NCBI GenBank assembly: GCA_003248935.1
Contig: QFQF01000012.1
Span: forward strand, 62,001 to 126,000
DNA length: 64,000 nucleotides
Source of the DNA: Sphingobium sp.
GTDB taxonomy: Bacteria; Pseudomonadota; Alphaproteobacteria; Sphingomonadales; Sphingomonadaceae
Direction of reading: 5' to 3'
Part shown: positions 18,191-26,878 of the stretch, in pieces
How the letters are laid out: each line of letters starts with the position of its first letter
How positions within the stretch are numbered: position 1 is the first letter of the stretch
Translations under genes and position numbers: made by a program
The notes under the pieces: model-generated
What the model was told of the DNA's origin: nothing
The model's database searches: none
The model's input: the letters and a program-made list of their open reading frames with translations, nothing else

Positions 18191-18634
18191 ATGAAGAAGG
18201 CCATCATGCGCAACAGGCTGCTCGTGCTGCTGCCCGCCGCGTCAGCCTGCCTGGCACTCTCGGCCTGCGCGTCGGGACCACAGCAGCCCCCGAAGCTGAA
18301 CCCCAAACAGGCCGAGGCGCTGGAGAAGGAACTGGCCGGCAAGGTCGCCGGGGAGAAAGTGAGTTGCATCTCCCAGTCCGCCCACATGGACATGCGCGCG
18401 ATCAGCGCAGAGGTGCTGCTCTACAAATCAGGCCGCAACCTTGTGTACCAGAACCGCCTGATCGGTCGCTGCGGCGGGCTTGAGCGGGGCGACGTACCGA
18501 TCATCACCAGCTATGGCGGGCAACTCTGCCGGGGTGACATGGTCCGCGTCGCCGATCTGGTGAGCGGCATCCAGACCGGCGCCTGCGCACTCGGCGACTT
18601 CGTTCCCTATCGCAAACCCAAGCCGGACCAATAG
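18191..18634 (+). CDS. Small lipoprotein (DUF6491-like)
   Basis: A 147-residue protein with a lipoprotein signal: a basic start (MKKAIMRNR), a hydrophobic core, and a lipobox LALSACASG with the lipidated cysteine. A Pro/Lys/Glu-rich spacer follows, then a conserved-looking globular part with four cysteines (SCISQ, GRCGGL, LCRGDM, GACALGDF). This resembles the DUF6491 family of sphingomonad and xanthomonad lipoproteins; I am moderately sure. The ATG at 18191 follows GGGGAGGAG. An earlier ATG at 18173 is possible but adds residues ahead of the basic start. The function is unknown. Confidence 0.75.
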   Translation: MKKAIMRNRLLVLLPAASACLALSACASGPQQPPKLNPKQAEALEKELAGKVAGEKVSCISQSAHMDMRAISAEVLLYKSGRNLVYQNRLIGRCGGLERGDVPIITSYGGQLCRGDMVRVADLVSGIQTGACALGDFVPYRKPKPDQ

Positions 18635-18652
18635 ATAGCGGCCACATTTCGT

Positions 18653-18674
18653 CACCCCGGCGAAGGCTGGGGTG
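18653..18674. repeat. REP-like palindrome
   Basis: CACCCCGG (18653-18660) pairs with CTGGGGTG (18667-18674), with one G-T pair, around a six-base loop. It lies between the convergent lipoprotein and acyl-CoA ligase genes. The core (TCACCCCGGCGAAGGC) looks like the short palindromes commonly scattered between genes in sphingomonads. No second copy was noticed in this window. Confidence 0.4.
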
Positions 18675-18737
18675 GCGGGGTAAATCAGACGGGCTCCTTC
18701 TCCTACCCATCCGGTCATTCACCTCTACCCTCACGCC

Positions 18738-20528
18738 TCACTCCGCCTTGTACAGTGCGTCGAGCCGCGCCTGGTAACGGGCGCGGATCACGTGGCGGCG
18801 GATCTTGAGCGAGGGCGTCATCTCCTCGTTCGCGATCGTGAACGCTTCGTCGGCAAGGATGAACCGGCGCACCCGTTCGGTGACGGACAGGTCACGGTTT
18901 ACCCGGTCGACCGCCTCCCGCAGGGCCGCGTGCAGTCCGGCGTCGCCGGTCAGGGCTGACAGTTCGGTCGCCGCGCGGCCGTTCGCCGCAGCCCATTCAC
19001 GCAGCCAGTCGGCGTCCGGCACCAGCAGCCCGACGAGATGCGGCCGCTTGTCGCCCGACACCATCGCCTGTCCGATTTCCGGCTGAAGGGTCAGCATGCC
19101 CTCCACCTTCTGCGGTGAGACATTCTCGCCCTTGTCGTTGACAATCAGGTCCTTCTTCCGGTCGGTGATGCGGATGCGCCCCTGCCCGTCGATCTCGCCG
19201 ATATCGCCGGTGTGCAGCCAGCCGCCCTCCAGCACCCGCTCGGTCTCGACCGGATTGCGCCAGTACCCCTTCATCACCAGTTCGCCGCGCACCAGCAACT
19301 CGCCGTCGTCGGCTACCTTCACCTCGACGCCATCCAGCGGCGGCCCGACCGTGTCCATGGCGATGCCTGCCTTCGGACGATTGCAGCTGATCACCGGCCC
19401 CGCCTCCGTCTGACCATAGCCTTGAAGCAGGGTGATGCCGAGCGACTGGAAGAACAGGCCGACATCCGGGTTCAGCGGCGCGCCGCCCGACACCATCGCC
19501 TTCATCCGCCCGCCGAAGCGCTTGCGCACCTTGGGCGCGAGCGTGCGGTCGATCAGCGCCTTCTTCGGCAGATCGAGCAGCGAGCGCTTGCCCGCCGCCG
19601 CCCGCGCGCCGATGCACACCGCCTGCTCCATCAGATAATGGGGGATGCGCCCCTGCTTCTCCACCGCCTTGATCACGCGGGCGCGCAGTACCTCGAACAG
19701 GCGGGGCACGACGACCATGATGGTCGGCGCCACCTCCTCGATGTTGGACGCCAGCTTCTCCAGTCCCTCGGAATAATAAATCTGCCCGCCGATCAGGATC
19801 GGCAGGAACTGGCCGCCGGTATGCTCATAGGCGTGGGACAACGGCAGGAAGGAGAGGAACACCTCGTCCCCTTCGCCGAAATCCTCGCTCAGAACGGCGC
19901 GCGCGCCTTCGATATTGGACAGGATCGCACCGTGATGCTGCATCACGCCGCGCGGCGCCCCGCCGGTGCCGCTGGTGTAGACGATACAGGCCAGATCATC
20001 GCGCGTCGCCGTCTGCGCCGCAGCGCATTGCGCGACATTGGCCGGGTGCGCCGCTATCAGCGGGGCCCACTCCAGGCAGCGACAGTCGCCCTGCGCCGCG
20101 CGGATCGGTTCCATGCCGATGACCAGCCCCGCCTGCGAACGCAACACGGCAGGCATCAGTGTTGCGGCGAGCTTTGCCGTCGACACGATGACGGCCCGCG
20201 CGCCACTGTCGGTCAGGATATGCTGGTGATCGCGCGTGGTATTGGTGGTGTAGGTCGGCACGGTGACGCAACCCGCCGCCATGATGGCAAGGTCCGCGAT
20301 GCAGAATTCCGGCCGGTTCTCGCTGACCAGCATCACCGGATCGCCCGGACGCAGCCCCTCGGCACGCAGCGCCGCGGCCAGCGCGCTCACCTGCCGCGCG
20401 GTTTCCGCCCAGCTCAGCGGCTGCCATGTCCCCTGCGCCTTGCGCCACAGGAACGGCGCATCGCCACGCTCGGCCGCGCGGGTGAAGAACATGGTGACGA
20501 GATTGGGGAAGGTCTCGGTCGCTGGCAT
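18738..20528 (-). CDS. Long-chain acyl-CoA ligase (AMP-forming)
   Basis: A 596-residue adenylate-forming enzyme that activates fatty acids to acyl-CoA. The ATP-binding loop reads VYTSGTGGAPRGVM, with Gly in place of the usual second Thr. The acyl-binding/gate region is GYGQTEAGPVISCN, and the hinge is LHTGDIGEIDGQGRIRITDR followed by KKDLIVNDKGENVSP. The sequence is closest in style to the eukaryote-like long-chain ligases (FAA/ACSL group, 'FadD15-like'). The ATG at 20528 follows AGGAGCAAGGA; a start 13 codons upstream has no ribosome-binding site. It is monocistronic as far as the sequence shows. The chain-length preference cannot be read from sequence. Confidence 0.9.
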   Translation of the reverse strand: MPATETFPNLVTMFFTRAAERGDAPFLWRKAQGTWQPLSWAETARQVSALAAALRAEGLRPGDPVMLVSENRPEFCIADLAIMAAGCVTVPTYTTNTTRDHQHILTDSGARAVIVSTAKLAATLMPAVLRSQAGLVIGMEPIRAAQGDCRCLEWAPLIAAHPANVAQCAAAQTATRDDLACIVYTSGTGGAPRGVMQHHGAILSNIEGARAVLSEDFGEGDEVFLSFLPLSHAYEHTGGQFLPILIGGQIYYSEGLEKLASNIEEVAPTIMVVVPRLFEVLRARVIKAVEKQGRIPHYLMEQAVCIGARAAAGKRSLLDLPKKALIDRTLAPKVRKRFGGRMKAMVSGGAPLNPDVGLFFQSLGITLLQGYGQTEAGPVISCNRPKAGIAMDTVGPPLDGVEVKVADDGELLVRGELVMKGYWRNPVETERVLEGGWLHTGDIGEIDGQGRIRITDRKKDLIVNDKGENVSPQKVEGMLTLQPEIGQAMVSGDKRPHLVGLLVPDADWLREWAAANGRAATELSALTGDAGLHAALREAVDRVNRDLSVTERVRRFILADEAFTIANEEMTPSLKIRRHVIRARYQARLDALYKAE

Positions 20529-20642
20529 TCCTTGCTCCTGATGATGCCGGCCATTACCGGTCTGCACGCCAAGAGCCTATAACCGCCCGATTCCGTAACG
20601 GCTACCCGCTCATGGCGATTGTACGCTTGTTGATGGATGCGC

Positions 20643-22340
20643 TTATTCCTGGAGGGACTTGCCGGGGCTGCGCGGGTCGGCGGCGCCTACCCACCTGCCG
20701 TCCTCCATGCGCTCGGCCGCGTTGGCCTTCAGGCCGAGTCGAGAGGTGGTGACGGTGTGCCCCATCGCCTCAAGTGCCGGTTTCATTGCCTCCAGCGGCG
20801 TGCCCTGCTCGATCACCAACCCGTCCTTGTTGAAAAACAGCAGCGGCAGCGCGATCGAATCCTGCGCAGACAGGCCCCAGTCGAAATGGGCGACGATCGC
20901 CTTCGCGACCTGGGTGATGATGGTCGTGCCGCCCGCCGCGCCGACCGTGAAGATCGGCTGGTCGTCGGCGTCATAGACAATGGTCGGCGACATCGAGGAC
21001 AGCGGCCGCTTGCCGCCCTCCACCCGATTGGCGACGGGCGCCCCGTTCTTCTCCGGCGCGAAGGTGAAGTCTGTCAGCTCGTTGTTGAGGACATAGCCGT
21101 TGACGGTCAGTTGGCTGCCGAAGAAGCTTTCGACGGTCGAGGTCATCGCCGTGATATCGCCTTCCCGGTCGACGGCTACGAAATGGCTGGTGCCCATGAT
21201 CTCGCCGGGCAGTGCCGCCGTCCGCCGGGGCGCGCCCGCCGGCCGGCCGGGCTTGTAGGTGCCGAGCGCATGGTCGGGCCGGATCAGTTGCGATCGCCGT
21301 GCCAGATAGGCGGGGTTGATCATCCCGGCGACCGGGTTCTTCACGAAATCGGGATCGCCCAGATAGGCGTTGCGGTCGGCATAGGCGAGTTGGATCGCCT
21401 CGCCGAACAGATGCCATGCGACAGGCGAATCCTTGCCCAGCGCCTTCAGGTCGAACCGCTCCAGCATCCCCAGTATCTCGAGTACCGTCACTGCGCCGGA
21501 AGATGGCGGGCCCATGCCGCACACCTTGTAGACGCGATAATGGCCGCAGATCGGCGGACGCTCCTTCGCCTGATAGGCCGCGAGGTCGTCGAGGGTCAGG
21601 GTCGTGGGATTGCGCGGCGCATTGCGCACCGCGTCGACGATCGCCTGGGCGTTGTCCCCTTTGTAGAAGGCGTCCGGCCCCTCCGCCGCGATCCGCCGCA
21701 GCATCTGCGCGAGCGCGGGGTTCTTCATGGTCGCGCCGACGGGCAACGGCTCACCATCGCGCCAGAACAGCTTCTGCAACTCTGGGAAATCCGCCCAGAT
21801 ACCTTTGACCGCCGTAATCGCGGTGTTCAGCCGCTGGTTCACCTCAAAGCCGTTCTCGGCCAGCTTGATCGCCGGCTGGAACAGATCGGACCAGGGCAGA
21901 CGTCCCCATTTGGCGTGGGCCATGGCGGCAAGGCGCAGATTTCCCGGCACGCCGACCGAATAGCCGCCCGGCCATGCCTGAATGAACGGCAGGGGCTTTC
22001 CGTCCGCGTCCAGGAAACGATCGGGTTTGGCGGAGGCGGGCGCGGCCTCCCGCCCGTCGATCGTGTCGATCAGGCCGGTGCGCCCGTCATGATGAACCAT
22101 GAAGCCGCCGCCGCCGATCCCGCTGTTGTGCGGCTCCACAACGTTCAGCGCCAGCATCATCGCGATCGCCGCGTCGGTGGCCGTGCCGCCCTTGCGCAGG
22201 ATCGACTGCCCGGCCTCCGCCGCGCGCGGATCGGCGGCGGAAACGACGCCGGTCATCGCCTTGTCGGCGGTCCGGGCCGGGGCGGCTGCGGGGAGGATCA
22301 AAAGGGAAAGCGCGACGGCGAGGACGATGCGGCGTATCAT
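20643..22340 (-). CDS. ggt: Gamma-glutamyltransferase
   Basis: A 565-residue periplasmic Ntn-hydrolase that self-cleaves and then removes or transfers the gamma-glutamyl group of glutathione. The signal peptide is clear (IVLAVALSLLILPAAAPARTA). The catalytic Thr that starts the small subunit is in GTSHFVAVDREGDITAMTST. Downstream are the substrate-binding segments NNELTDF and LSSMSPTIV and the C-terminal AERMEDGRWVGAADPRSPG. The length is normal. Its neighbours are not functionally linked. With gshA in the window it fits glutathione turnover. Confidence 0.95.
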   Translation of the reverse strand: MIRRIVLAVALSLLILPAAAPARTADKAMTGVVSAADPRAAEAGQSILRKGGTATDAAIAMMLALNVVEPHNSGIGGGGFMVHHDGRTGLIDTIDGREAAPASAKPDRFLDADGKPLPFIQAWPGGYSVGVPGNLRLAAMAHAKWGRLPWSDLFQPAIKLAENGFEVNQRLNTAITAVKGIWADFPELQKLFWRDGEPLPVGATMKNPALAQMLRRIAAEGPDAFYKGDNAQAIVDAVRNAPRNPTTLTLDDLAAYQAKERPPICGHYRVYKVCGMGPPSSGAVTVLEILGMLERFDLKALGKDSPVAWHLFGEAIQLAYADRNAYLGDPDFVKNPVAGMINPAYLARRSQLIRPDHALGTYKPGRPAGAPRRTAALPGEIMGTSHFVAVDREGDITAMTSTVESFFGSQLTVNGYVLNNELTDFTFAPEKNGAPVANRVEGGKRPLSSMSPTIVYDADDQPIFTVGAAGGTTIITQVAKAIVAHFDWGLSAQDSIALPLLFFNKDGLVIEQGTPLEAMKPALEAMGHTVTTSRLGLKANAAERMEDGRWVGAADPRSPGKSLQE

Positions 22341-22412
22341 GACGCCCTACCTATCCGCCTCCATGCCGGGCACAAACCCTTAATTATCGCGTTGGCCCGC
22401 ACCAGACCGGTC

Positions 22413-23465
22413 TCAGGCGTCGACACCCACGGCGTCGGCGACATTGGCGAAGCCGTCGCGCAGCAGCAGTTCCCGCAGCCCGGCATTGATCCGCCGTGCT
22501 AGCGTCGGCCCTTCATAGACCATCGCGCTGTAGAGCTGGACCAGGACCGCGCCCGCACGGATGCGTGCATAGGCGTCCCCGGCACTCGCGATACCGCCTG
22601 CGGCGATCAGCGGCAGGCGCGTGCCGACCGTAGCGCGAAAATCGCGCAGCCGCGCGAGCGCAAGGTCGCGCAGCGGCGCGCCCGAAAGCCCCCCGGCCTC
22701 CCCCGCGTGGTGCGAGCGCAGCGCAGGGCGGCTGATCGTCGTGTTGGAAACGATCAGCGCGTCGATCCTGTGGTCGATGCAGCATGCGGCGATATCGTCG
22801 ACGTCTCCGGGTTCCAGGTCCGGCGCAACCTTCAGGAAGACCGGCAGCGGCCCGTTCCGTCCCGCCATCACGTCCGCCCTTGCCGCCATCACCGCCGCCA
22901 GCAGCGCATCGAGCGCCGCCCGGTCCTGAAGCGCGCGCAACCCTGGAGTGTTGGGCGAGGAGATGTTGACGGTCAGATAATCGGCATGGGCCGCCATCGT
23001 ACGTACGCCCGTCGCATAGTCAGCGATCCGGTCCACCGCATCCTTGTTCGCGCCGATATTGACGCCGACGATGCTGCCCCGCCGGTCATGCGACGCCAGC
23101 CGCGCCACCGCCGCCGCCTGCCCGCCATTGTTGAAGCCCATGCGATTGATGACCGCCCCGTCCTCGACCAGCCGGAACAGGCGCGGGCGGGGATTGCCCT
23201 CCTGCGGCAGCGGCGTCAGCGTCCCCAGTTCCGCGAAACCGAAGCCGAGCGCATGCATCTTGTGCGCGACCTCGCCATCCTTGTCGAAGCCGGCGGCGAG
23301 TCCCACCGGGTTGGGAAAGGCGAGTCCCGCAACCCGTGTGGCGAGCAGCGGATCGGCTGGACCTGGCCGGCCCACCGGCATCGCCCTCAGCGCACGAACC
23401 GTCCAGCGATGCGCATTTTCGGCGTCCAGGCGGAAGAGCAGCGGGCGGATCGCGCGGTACAGCAT
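22413..23465 (-). CDS. pyrD: Dihydroorotate dehydrogenase (quinone), class 2
   Basis: A 350-residue FMN enzyme of the inner membrane that oxidises dihydroorotate and passes electrons to ubiquinone, the fourth step of pyrimidine synthesis. The N-terminal amphipathic segment (YRAIRPLLFRLDAENAHRWT) is the quinone-tunnel extension that marks class 2. Core motifs are NPVGLAAGFDKDG, the catalytic serine region LTVNISSPNTPGL and the phosphate site IAAGGIASAGDAYARI. The ATG at 23465 fits homologues; a TTG two codons earlier (23471) is better spaced from GAGGAG and cannot be excluded. The gene is divergent from the non-coding stretch at 23472-23892. Confidence 0.95.
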   Translation of the reverse strand: MLYRAIRPLLFRLDAENAHRWTVRALRAMPVGRPGPADPLLATRVAGLAFPNPVGLAAGFDKDGEVAHKMHALGFGFAELGTLTPLPQEGNPRPRLFRLVEDGAVINRMGFNNGGQAAAVARLASHDRRGSIVGVNIGANKDAVDRIADYATGVRTMAAHADYLTVNISSPNTPGLRALQDRAALDALLAAVMAARADVMAGRNGPLPVFLKVAPDLEPGDVDDIAACCIDHRIDALIVSNTTISRPALRSHHAGEAGGLSGAPLRDLALARLRDFRATVGTRLPLIAAGGIASAGDAYARIRAGAVLVQLYSAMVYEGPTLARRINAGLRELLLRDGFANVADAVGVDA

Positions 23466-23599
23466 TTGCAATATTTTCTCCTCGTCGCAGCCGATGGCAC
23501 CAAACGCACTGGAATCGTTAATCTATTCGTTAAGATATGTACCGAAACGACACGCCCGGAATCACCTTTTGTACCGCATTGCACATTTTGCAGCCCCGC

Positions 23600-23743
23600 T
23601 GTCGAGAAATGTCGAATCCATCCAATAAAAGAGCGATTCATCTGGCGTACAGGGCGGCTGCGACCCGAAGGGCTCTTAGTCGAGTACTCAAGAGACCTTT
23701 TACTTGGCCCGGTCGGGCATTTTGCCCGCCGGGCCATTTTTTT
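23600..23743 (+). ncRNA. Candidate small RNA ending in a strong terminator
   Basis: The strong terminator at 23705-23743 is on the plus strand, yet every gene from 18738 to 23465 is on the minus strand, so it must end a transcript that starts within about 240 bases upstream. A second hairpin (CTCTT 23673-23677 with AAGAG 23690-23694, with an inner AGT/ACT helix) lies just before it, giving an sRNA-like two-stem 3' part. The 5' end at 23600 is a guess, as I see no clear promoter. An attenuator for the AraC-type gene is the alternative. Confidence 0.4.
23705..23743 (+). terminator. Strong rho-independent terminator
   Basis: TGGCCCGG (23705-23712) and CGGGCA (23714-23719) pair with TGCCCG (23723-23728) and CCGGGCCA (23729-23736), with a single bulged T and a three-base loop, followed by seven consecutive Ts (23737-23743). 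On the minus strand no T-run follows, so it acts on plus-strand transcripts. Confidence 0.85.
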
Positions 23744-23892
23744 CCTGTACATTTCAACAACATTTGGTCCCGATCCGGATGCAACCGCCGGAAAGCCTTG
23801 CGATTCCGTCCCATGCCGCCCAATTGTTTGCCGGGGGTATTATGGTTAACGGCGTCAACTGGAGCACCGGACAGCGAGGGAGGCGCCCGTAA

Positions 23893-24771
23893 ATGCGTCA
23901 TCGCTACCCCGATGCAGACCCCCCCGGCCTTGTCGATCTCACCTATTTTCCGCCGCCCGAGTCGCTGAAGGAATATTTCGGCCCGGCCTATCTGTTCACC
24001 GCCGACAAGCCCGCCGTATCGGATGTGACCCGCGCCGATTTCGCGCAACTGCGTTTCATGCTGGCCGGCACGGGCGACTATCATTTCCATGACGGACGCA
24101 CGGCGCGAACGTTCGATTGCTGTCTGCTGGGGCCGACAATGGGCGCCACTCGATTTCAGGTGGAAGGGCCGCTTCAGGCGTTCGGCGTGTCCATCCTGCC
24201 GCTGGGATGGGCGGCCCTGCATCTTGGCGACGCCAGTGATCTGGCCGACGGCGTGGCCGATATGAACGCCATTCTTTCGCCGGGAAGCGGTGCGCTGCTC
24301 ACGGCGATGCGCAGCATGGACGACCCCGGTCAGGCGCTGGAGCCGCTATGGAGGCTTCTCGCCTCCTGCCTCAGGCCGATGAGCGCCGCGACGAACAGTT
24401 TCATCCGCATCTGCGACGCCTGGCTGGCGGGGGAACCTTCACCCCGGGTCGAGGCACTGGTTCAGGCCAGCGGGCTTTCCGCCCGCCAGGTGGCCCGCTA
24501 CGCCAACCGCGTCCACGGCGCGCCACCCAAATATCTGGCCCGCAAGTTCCGTGCGCTGCGCTGCGCGGCTGATGTCGCGCTCGACAAGCAGGACTGGATG
24601 GAGAAGGTCGACGGCGTGTTCTACGACCAGTCGCACTTCATCCGGGAGGTCAAGCATTTCGTCGGCCTGACCCCGCACCAGCTCAAGACCGAACCGACCG
24701 ACGTCGCCCGCCTGACCCTTCAGCGCCGGGCAATGGTAGGCAGCGTCGCGGAGATCAACCGCATCAGCTGA
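23893..24771 (+). CDS. AraC-family transcriptional regulator
   Basis: A 292-residue regulator. The C-terminal third holds the AraC double helix-turn-helix, with LSARQVARYANRVHGAPPKY as the first part and FYDQSHFIREVKHFVGLTPH as the second. The N-terminal 180 residues resemble the ligand-binding half of several sphingomonad AraC proteins but carry no domain I can name. GAGGGAGG precedes the ATG. It is transcribed away from pyrD and toward the suf operon. The effector and targets are unknown; a role in suf control is not supported by anything visible. Confidence 0.85.
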   Translation: MRHRYPDADPPGLVDLTYFPPPESLKEYFGPAYLFTADKPAVSDVTRADFAQLRFMLAGTGDYHFHDGRTARTFDCCLLGPTMGATRFQVEGPLQAFGVSILPLGWAALHLGDASDLADGVADMNAILSPGSGALLTAMRSMDDPGQALEPLWRLLASCLRPMSAATNSFIRICDAWLAGEPSPRVEALVQASGLSARQVARYANRVHGAPPKYLARKFRALRCAADVALDKQDWMEKVDGVFYDQSHFIREVKHFVGLTPHQLKTEPTDVARLTLQRRAMVGSVAEINRIS

Positions 24772-24848
24772 GACGCCCCCATCCCGAAGCGGGGCAAGGC
24801 CGCCCCATGATTTGCGCTTGATTTCCCGGCCCCGGCGGACCACATGCC

Positions 24849-24873
24849 CAATCGGAACGATTCACTCCGATTG
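24849..24873 (+). promoter_or_regulatory. Candidate operator of the suf operon
   Basis: CAATCGGA (24849-24856) and TCCGATTG (24866-24873) form a perfect 8-bp dyad with a nine-base spacer, 10 bases before the ATG of the Rrf2-type regulator. Rrf2 dimers bind dyads of this size, so autoregulation is a reasonable inference. The right arm abuts the GAGGA ribosome-binding site. Confidence 0.45.
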
Positions 24874-24883
24874 AGGATCACGA

Positions 24884-25297
24884 ATGCGGCTGTCGAGCCT
24901 TGCCGACTATGCGATCGTCGTCATGTCCGCCGCTGCGCGGGCGGGCGATGCGCGCCTGTCGGCGACCGACATCGCCGCGCAGACCGGCGTGCCGCTGCCC
25001 ACTGCGCAAAAGCTGCTGGGCCGACTCGCGATTGCCGGTCTTCTCGATTCCTCCCGCGGCACCGGCGGTGGCTTCATGCTCGCGCGCGAGCCGGAGGCGA
25101 TCAGCCTCGCCGACATCGTCGAGGCGGTCGAGGGACCGATCGCAATGACCGCCTGTGTCGAGGGTGATCCGGGGCGGCACGACTGCGCCCTCGAATCGAA
25201 CTGCCGGGTCCGCCCGCATTGGAGCGCCGTCAACGGCGCCATCAGGGGGGCGCTGGCCGGCGTCACCCTCAATAGCCTGTCCAGAGAATCCGCATGA
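24884..25297 (+). CDS. Rrf2-family SUF regulator
   Basis: A 137-residue winged-helix regulator of the Rrf2 family, of the type annotated as SUF-system Fe-S cluster assembly regulator. The DNA-binding part begins [20 protein letters not shown] and contains [20 protein letters not shown]. Three cysteines likely to hold an Fe-S cluster are in [20 protein letters not shown]. The wing has [18 protein letters not shown]. By analogy with IscR it senses Fe-S supply and represses or activates suf. The gene overlaps sufB by four bases (ATGA), and a perfect dyad lies before its start, so autoregulation of the whole operon is likely. Confidence 0.92.
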   Translation: MRLSSLADYAIVVMSAAARAGDARLSATDIAAQTGVPLPTAQKLLGRLAIAGLLDSSRGTGGGFMLAREPEAISLADIVEAVEGPIAMTACVEGDPGRHDCALESNCRVRPHWSAVNGAIRGALAGVTLNSLSRESA

Positions 25298-26778
25298 CCG
25301 ACGACGCCACGACGATCCGCAACCGCGAAGCCCACGAAGCGGCCGAACGCGCCTCGACCTACGAACATGGCTGGTCGTCCGCGATCGAGCAGGACTTTGC
25401 GCCCAAGGGGCTGGACGAGAATACGGTCCGGTTCATTTCGGCCAAGAAAAACGAACCGGAATGGTTATTGGAGTGGCGCCTGAAGGCATTCCGCCAGTGG
25501 CAGACGATGGAGGCGCCGGACTGGGCCAAGCTCAATGTCCCGCCGATCGATTACCAGGACGCCTATTATTATGCCGAGCCGAAGAAGAAGGCGGAGCTGA
25601 ATTCGCTCGACGAGGTCGATCCGGAAATCCTGGCCACCTATCAGAAGCTGGGTATCCCGATCGCCGAGCAGGAAGTGCTGGCCGGGGTGAAGGGCAGCCG
25701 CAAGGTCGCCGTCGATGCGGTGTTCGACAGCGTGTCGGTCGCCACCACATTCCGCAAGGAGTTGGAGGAGGCGGGCGTCATCTTCCGTTCGATCAGCGAG
25801 GCGGTGCGCGAATATCCGGACCTCGTGAAGAAGTGGCTGGGCAAGGTCGTGCCGATGCACGATAATTATTTCGCGACGCTCAACTGCGCGGTCTTTTCCG
25901 ACGGCACCTTCGTCTACATCCCGGAGGGCGTGCGCTGCCCGATGGAACTGAGCACCTATTTCCGCATCAATGCCGAGAATACGGGGCAGTTTGAGCGGAC
26001 GCTGATCGTCGCCGACAAGGGCAGCTATGTCAGCTATCTCGAAGGCTGCACCGCGCCGATGCGTGACGAGAACCAGTTGCACGCGGCGGTCGTCGAGCTG
26101 GTCGCGCTGGACGATGCGGAGATCAAATATTCGACCGTGCAGAACTGGTATCCCGGTGATGCGGACGGCAAGGGCGGCATCTATAATTTCGTGACCAAGC
26201 GCGCGCTGTGCCAGGGCCGGAACAGCAAGGTCAGCTGGACGCAGGTGGAAACCGGCAGCGCCATCACCTGGAAATATCCGAGCTGCGTGCTGAACGGCGA
26301 GAACAGCGTCGGCGAATTCTACTCCGTCGCGCTCACCAACAACATGCAGCAGGCCGACACCGGCACGAAGATGATCCACAACGGCAAGGGATCGCGTTCG
26401 ACCATCGTGTCGAAGGGCATTTCGGCCGGGCACAGCAACAACACCTATCGCGGTCTCGTGCGCGTGGCGCCGGGCGCGGAGGGCGTGCGCAACTTCACCC
26501 AGTGTGACAGCCTGCTGCTGGGCGACCGGTGCGGCGCGCATACCGTGCCCTATATCGAGGTGAAGAACCCGTCCGCGCAGATCGAGCATGAAGCGACGAC
26601 ATCGAAGATCAGCGACGACCAACTGTTCTACGCGATGCAGCGCGGCCTCGACCATGAAAGCGCAGTGTCGCTGATCGTCAACGGCTTCGCCAAGGAAGTG
26701 CTGCAGCAACTACCGATGGAATTCGCCGTCGAAGCGCAGAAACTGCTGGGCATTTCGCTTGAGGGGAGCGTGGGGTGA
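25294..26778 (+). CDS. sufB: Fe-S cluster scaffold protein SufB
   Basis: A 494-residue component of the SufBCD scaffold, on which new [4Fe-4S] clusters are assembled. The family core is obvious in the central beta-helix region: [36 protein letters not shown], then [20 protein letters not shown] and [20 protein letters not shown]. The conserved glutamate and cysteine used for cluster assembly lie in the last two segments. The length is typical. It starts inside the regulator's stop (ATGA), and its own stop overlaps the start of a 32-codon membrane peptide. Confidence 0.97.
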   Translation: MTDDATTIRNREAHEAAERASTYEHGWSSAIEQDFAPKGLDENTVRFISAKKNEPEWLLEWRLKAFRQWQTMEAPDWAKLNVPPIDYQDAYYYAEPKKKAELNSLDEVDPEILATYQKLGIPIAEQEVLAGVKGSRKVAVDAVFDSVSVATTFRKELEEAGVIFRSISEAVREYPDLVKKWLGKVVPMHDNYFATLNCAVFSDGTFVYIPEGVRCPMELSTYFRINAENTGQFERTLIVADKGSYVSYLEGCTAPMRDENQLHAAVVELVALDDAEIKYSTVQNWYPGDADGKGGIYNFVTKRALCQGRNSKVSWTQVETGSAITWKYPSCVLNGENSVGEFYSVALTNNMQQADTGTKMIHNGKGSRSTIVSKGISAGHSNNTYRGLVRVAPGAEGVRNFTQCDSLLLGDRCGAHTVPYIEVKNPSAQIEHEATTSKISDDQLFYAMQRGLDHESAVSLIVNGFAKEVLQQLPMEFAVEAQKLLGISLEGSVG

Positions 26779-26873
26779 ACCCGGCAAGCTGGATCGCCAT
26801 CGGGATTGCGATCTTCTCTTCCTTCTTTGTTTTGATCGTCGCGGGCATGCTCAATCCGCGCAAGGACAAGTGA
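26775..26873 (+). CDS. 32-residue single-span membrane peptide between sufB and sufC
   Basis: A short frame begins with a GTG that overlaps the sufB stop (GTGA), just as the sufD start overlaps the sufC stop. It ends five bases before the sufC ATG. The peptide opens MNPAS, has a hydrophobic span [19 protein letters not shown], and ends MLNPRKDK, a positively charged tail that should stay in the cytoplasm. The regular coupling, the tight fit between genes and the clean membrane-helix pattern argue for a real gene. I recognise no family. It could anchor the SufBCD complex at the membrane. It is too short for most gene finders. Confidence 0.65.
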   Translation: MNPASWIAIGIAIFSSFFVLIVAGMLNPRKDK

Positions 26874-26878
26874 TTTCG

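Larger units (their letters stand above)
23472..23892. other. 420-base intergenic stretch, candidate RNA locus
   Basis: No convincing coding region is visible here and the base composition is more AT-rich than its surroundings. It holds a direct repeat of CGTTAA (23516-23521 and 23528-23533) in the pyrD upstream region, a small hairpin at 23673-23694, and a very strong plus-strand terminator (23705-23743). The last 150 bases are the leader of the AraC-type gene, with GAGGGAGG before its ATG. Confidence 0.6.

Noticed and set aside
20637..22502. Open frame of 621 codons opposite ggt
   Set aside because: Antisense to a full-length gamma-glutamyltransferase with all motifs intact; no homology pattern of its own.
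23516..23533. CtrA-like box formed by two CGTTAA copies
   Set aside because: The TTAA half-sites are separated by eight bases instead of the seven of the known CtrA consensus, so the match is not adequate.
23537..23968. Open frames across the 23.5-23.9 kb gap
   Set aside because: They run through the strong terminator and the start of the AraC-type gene, and no family features or ribosome-binding sites are visible.
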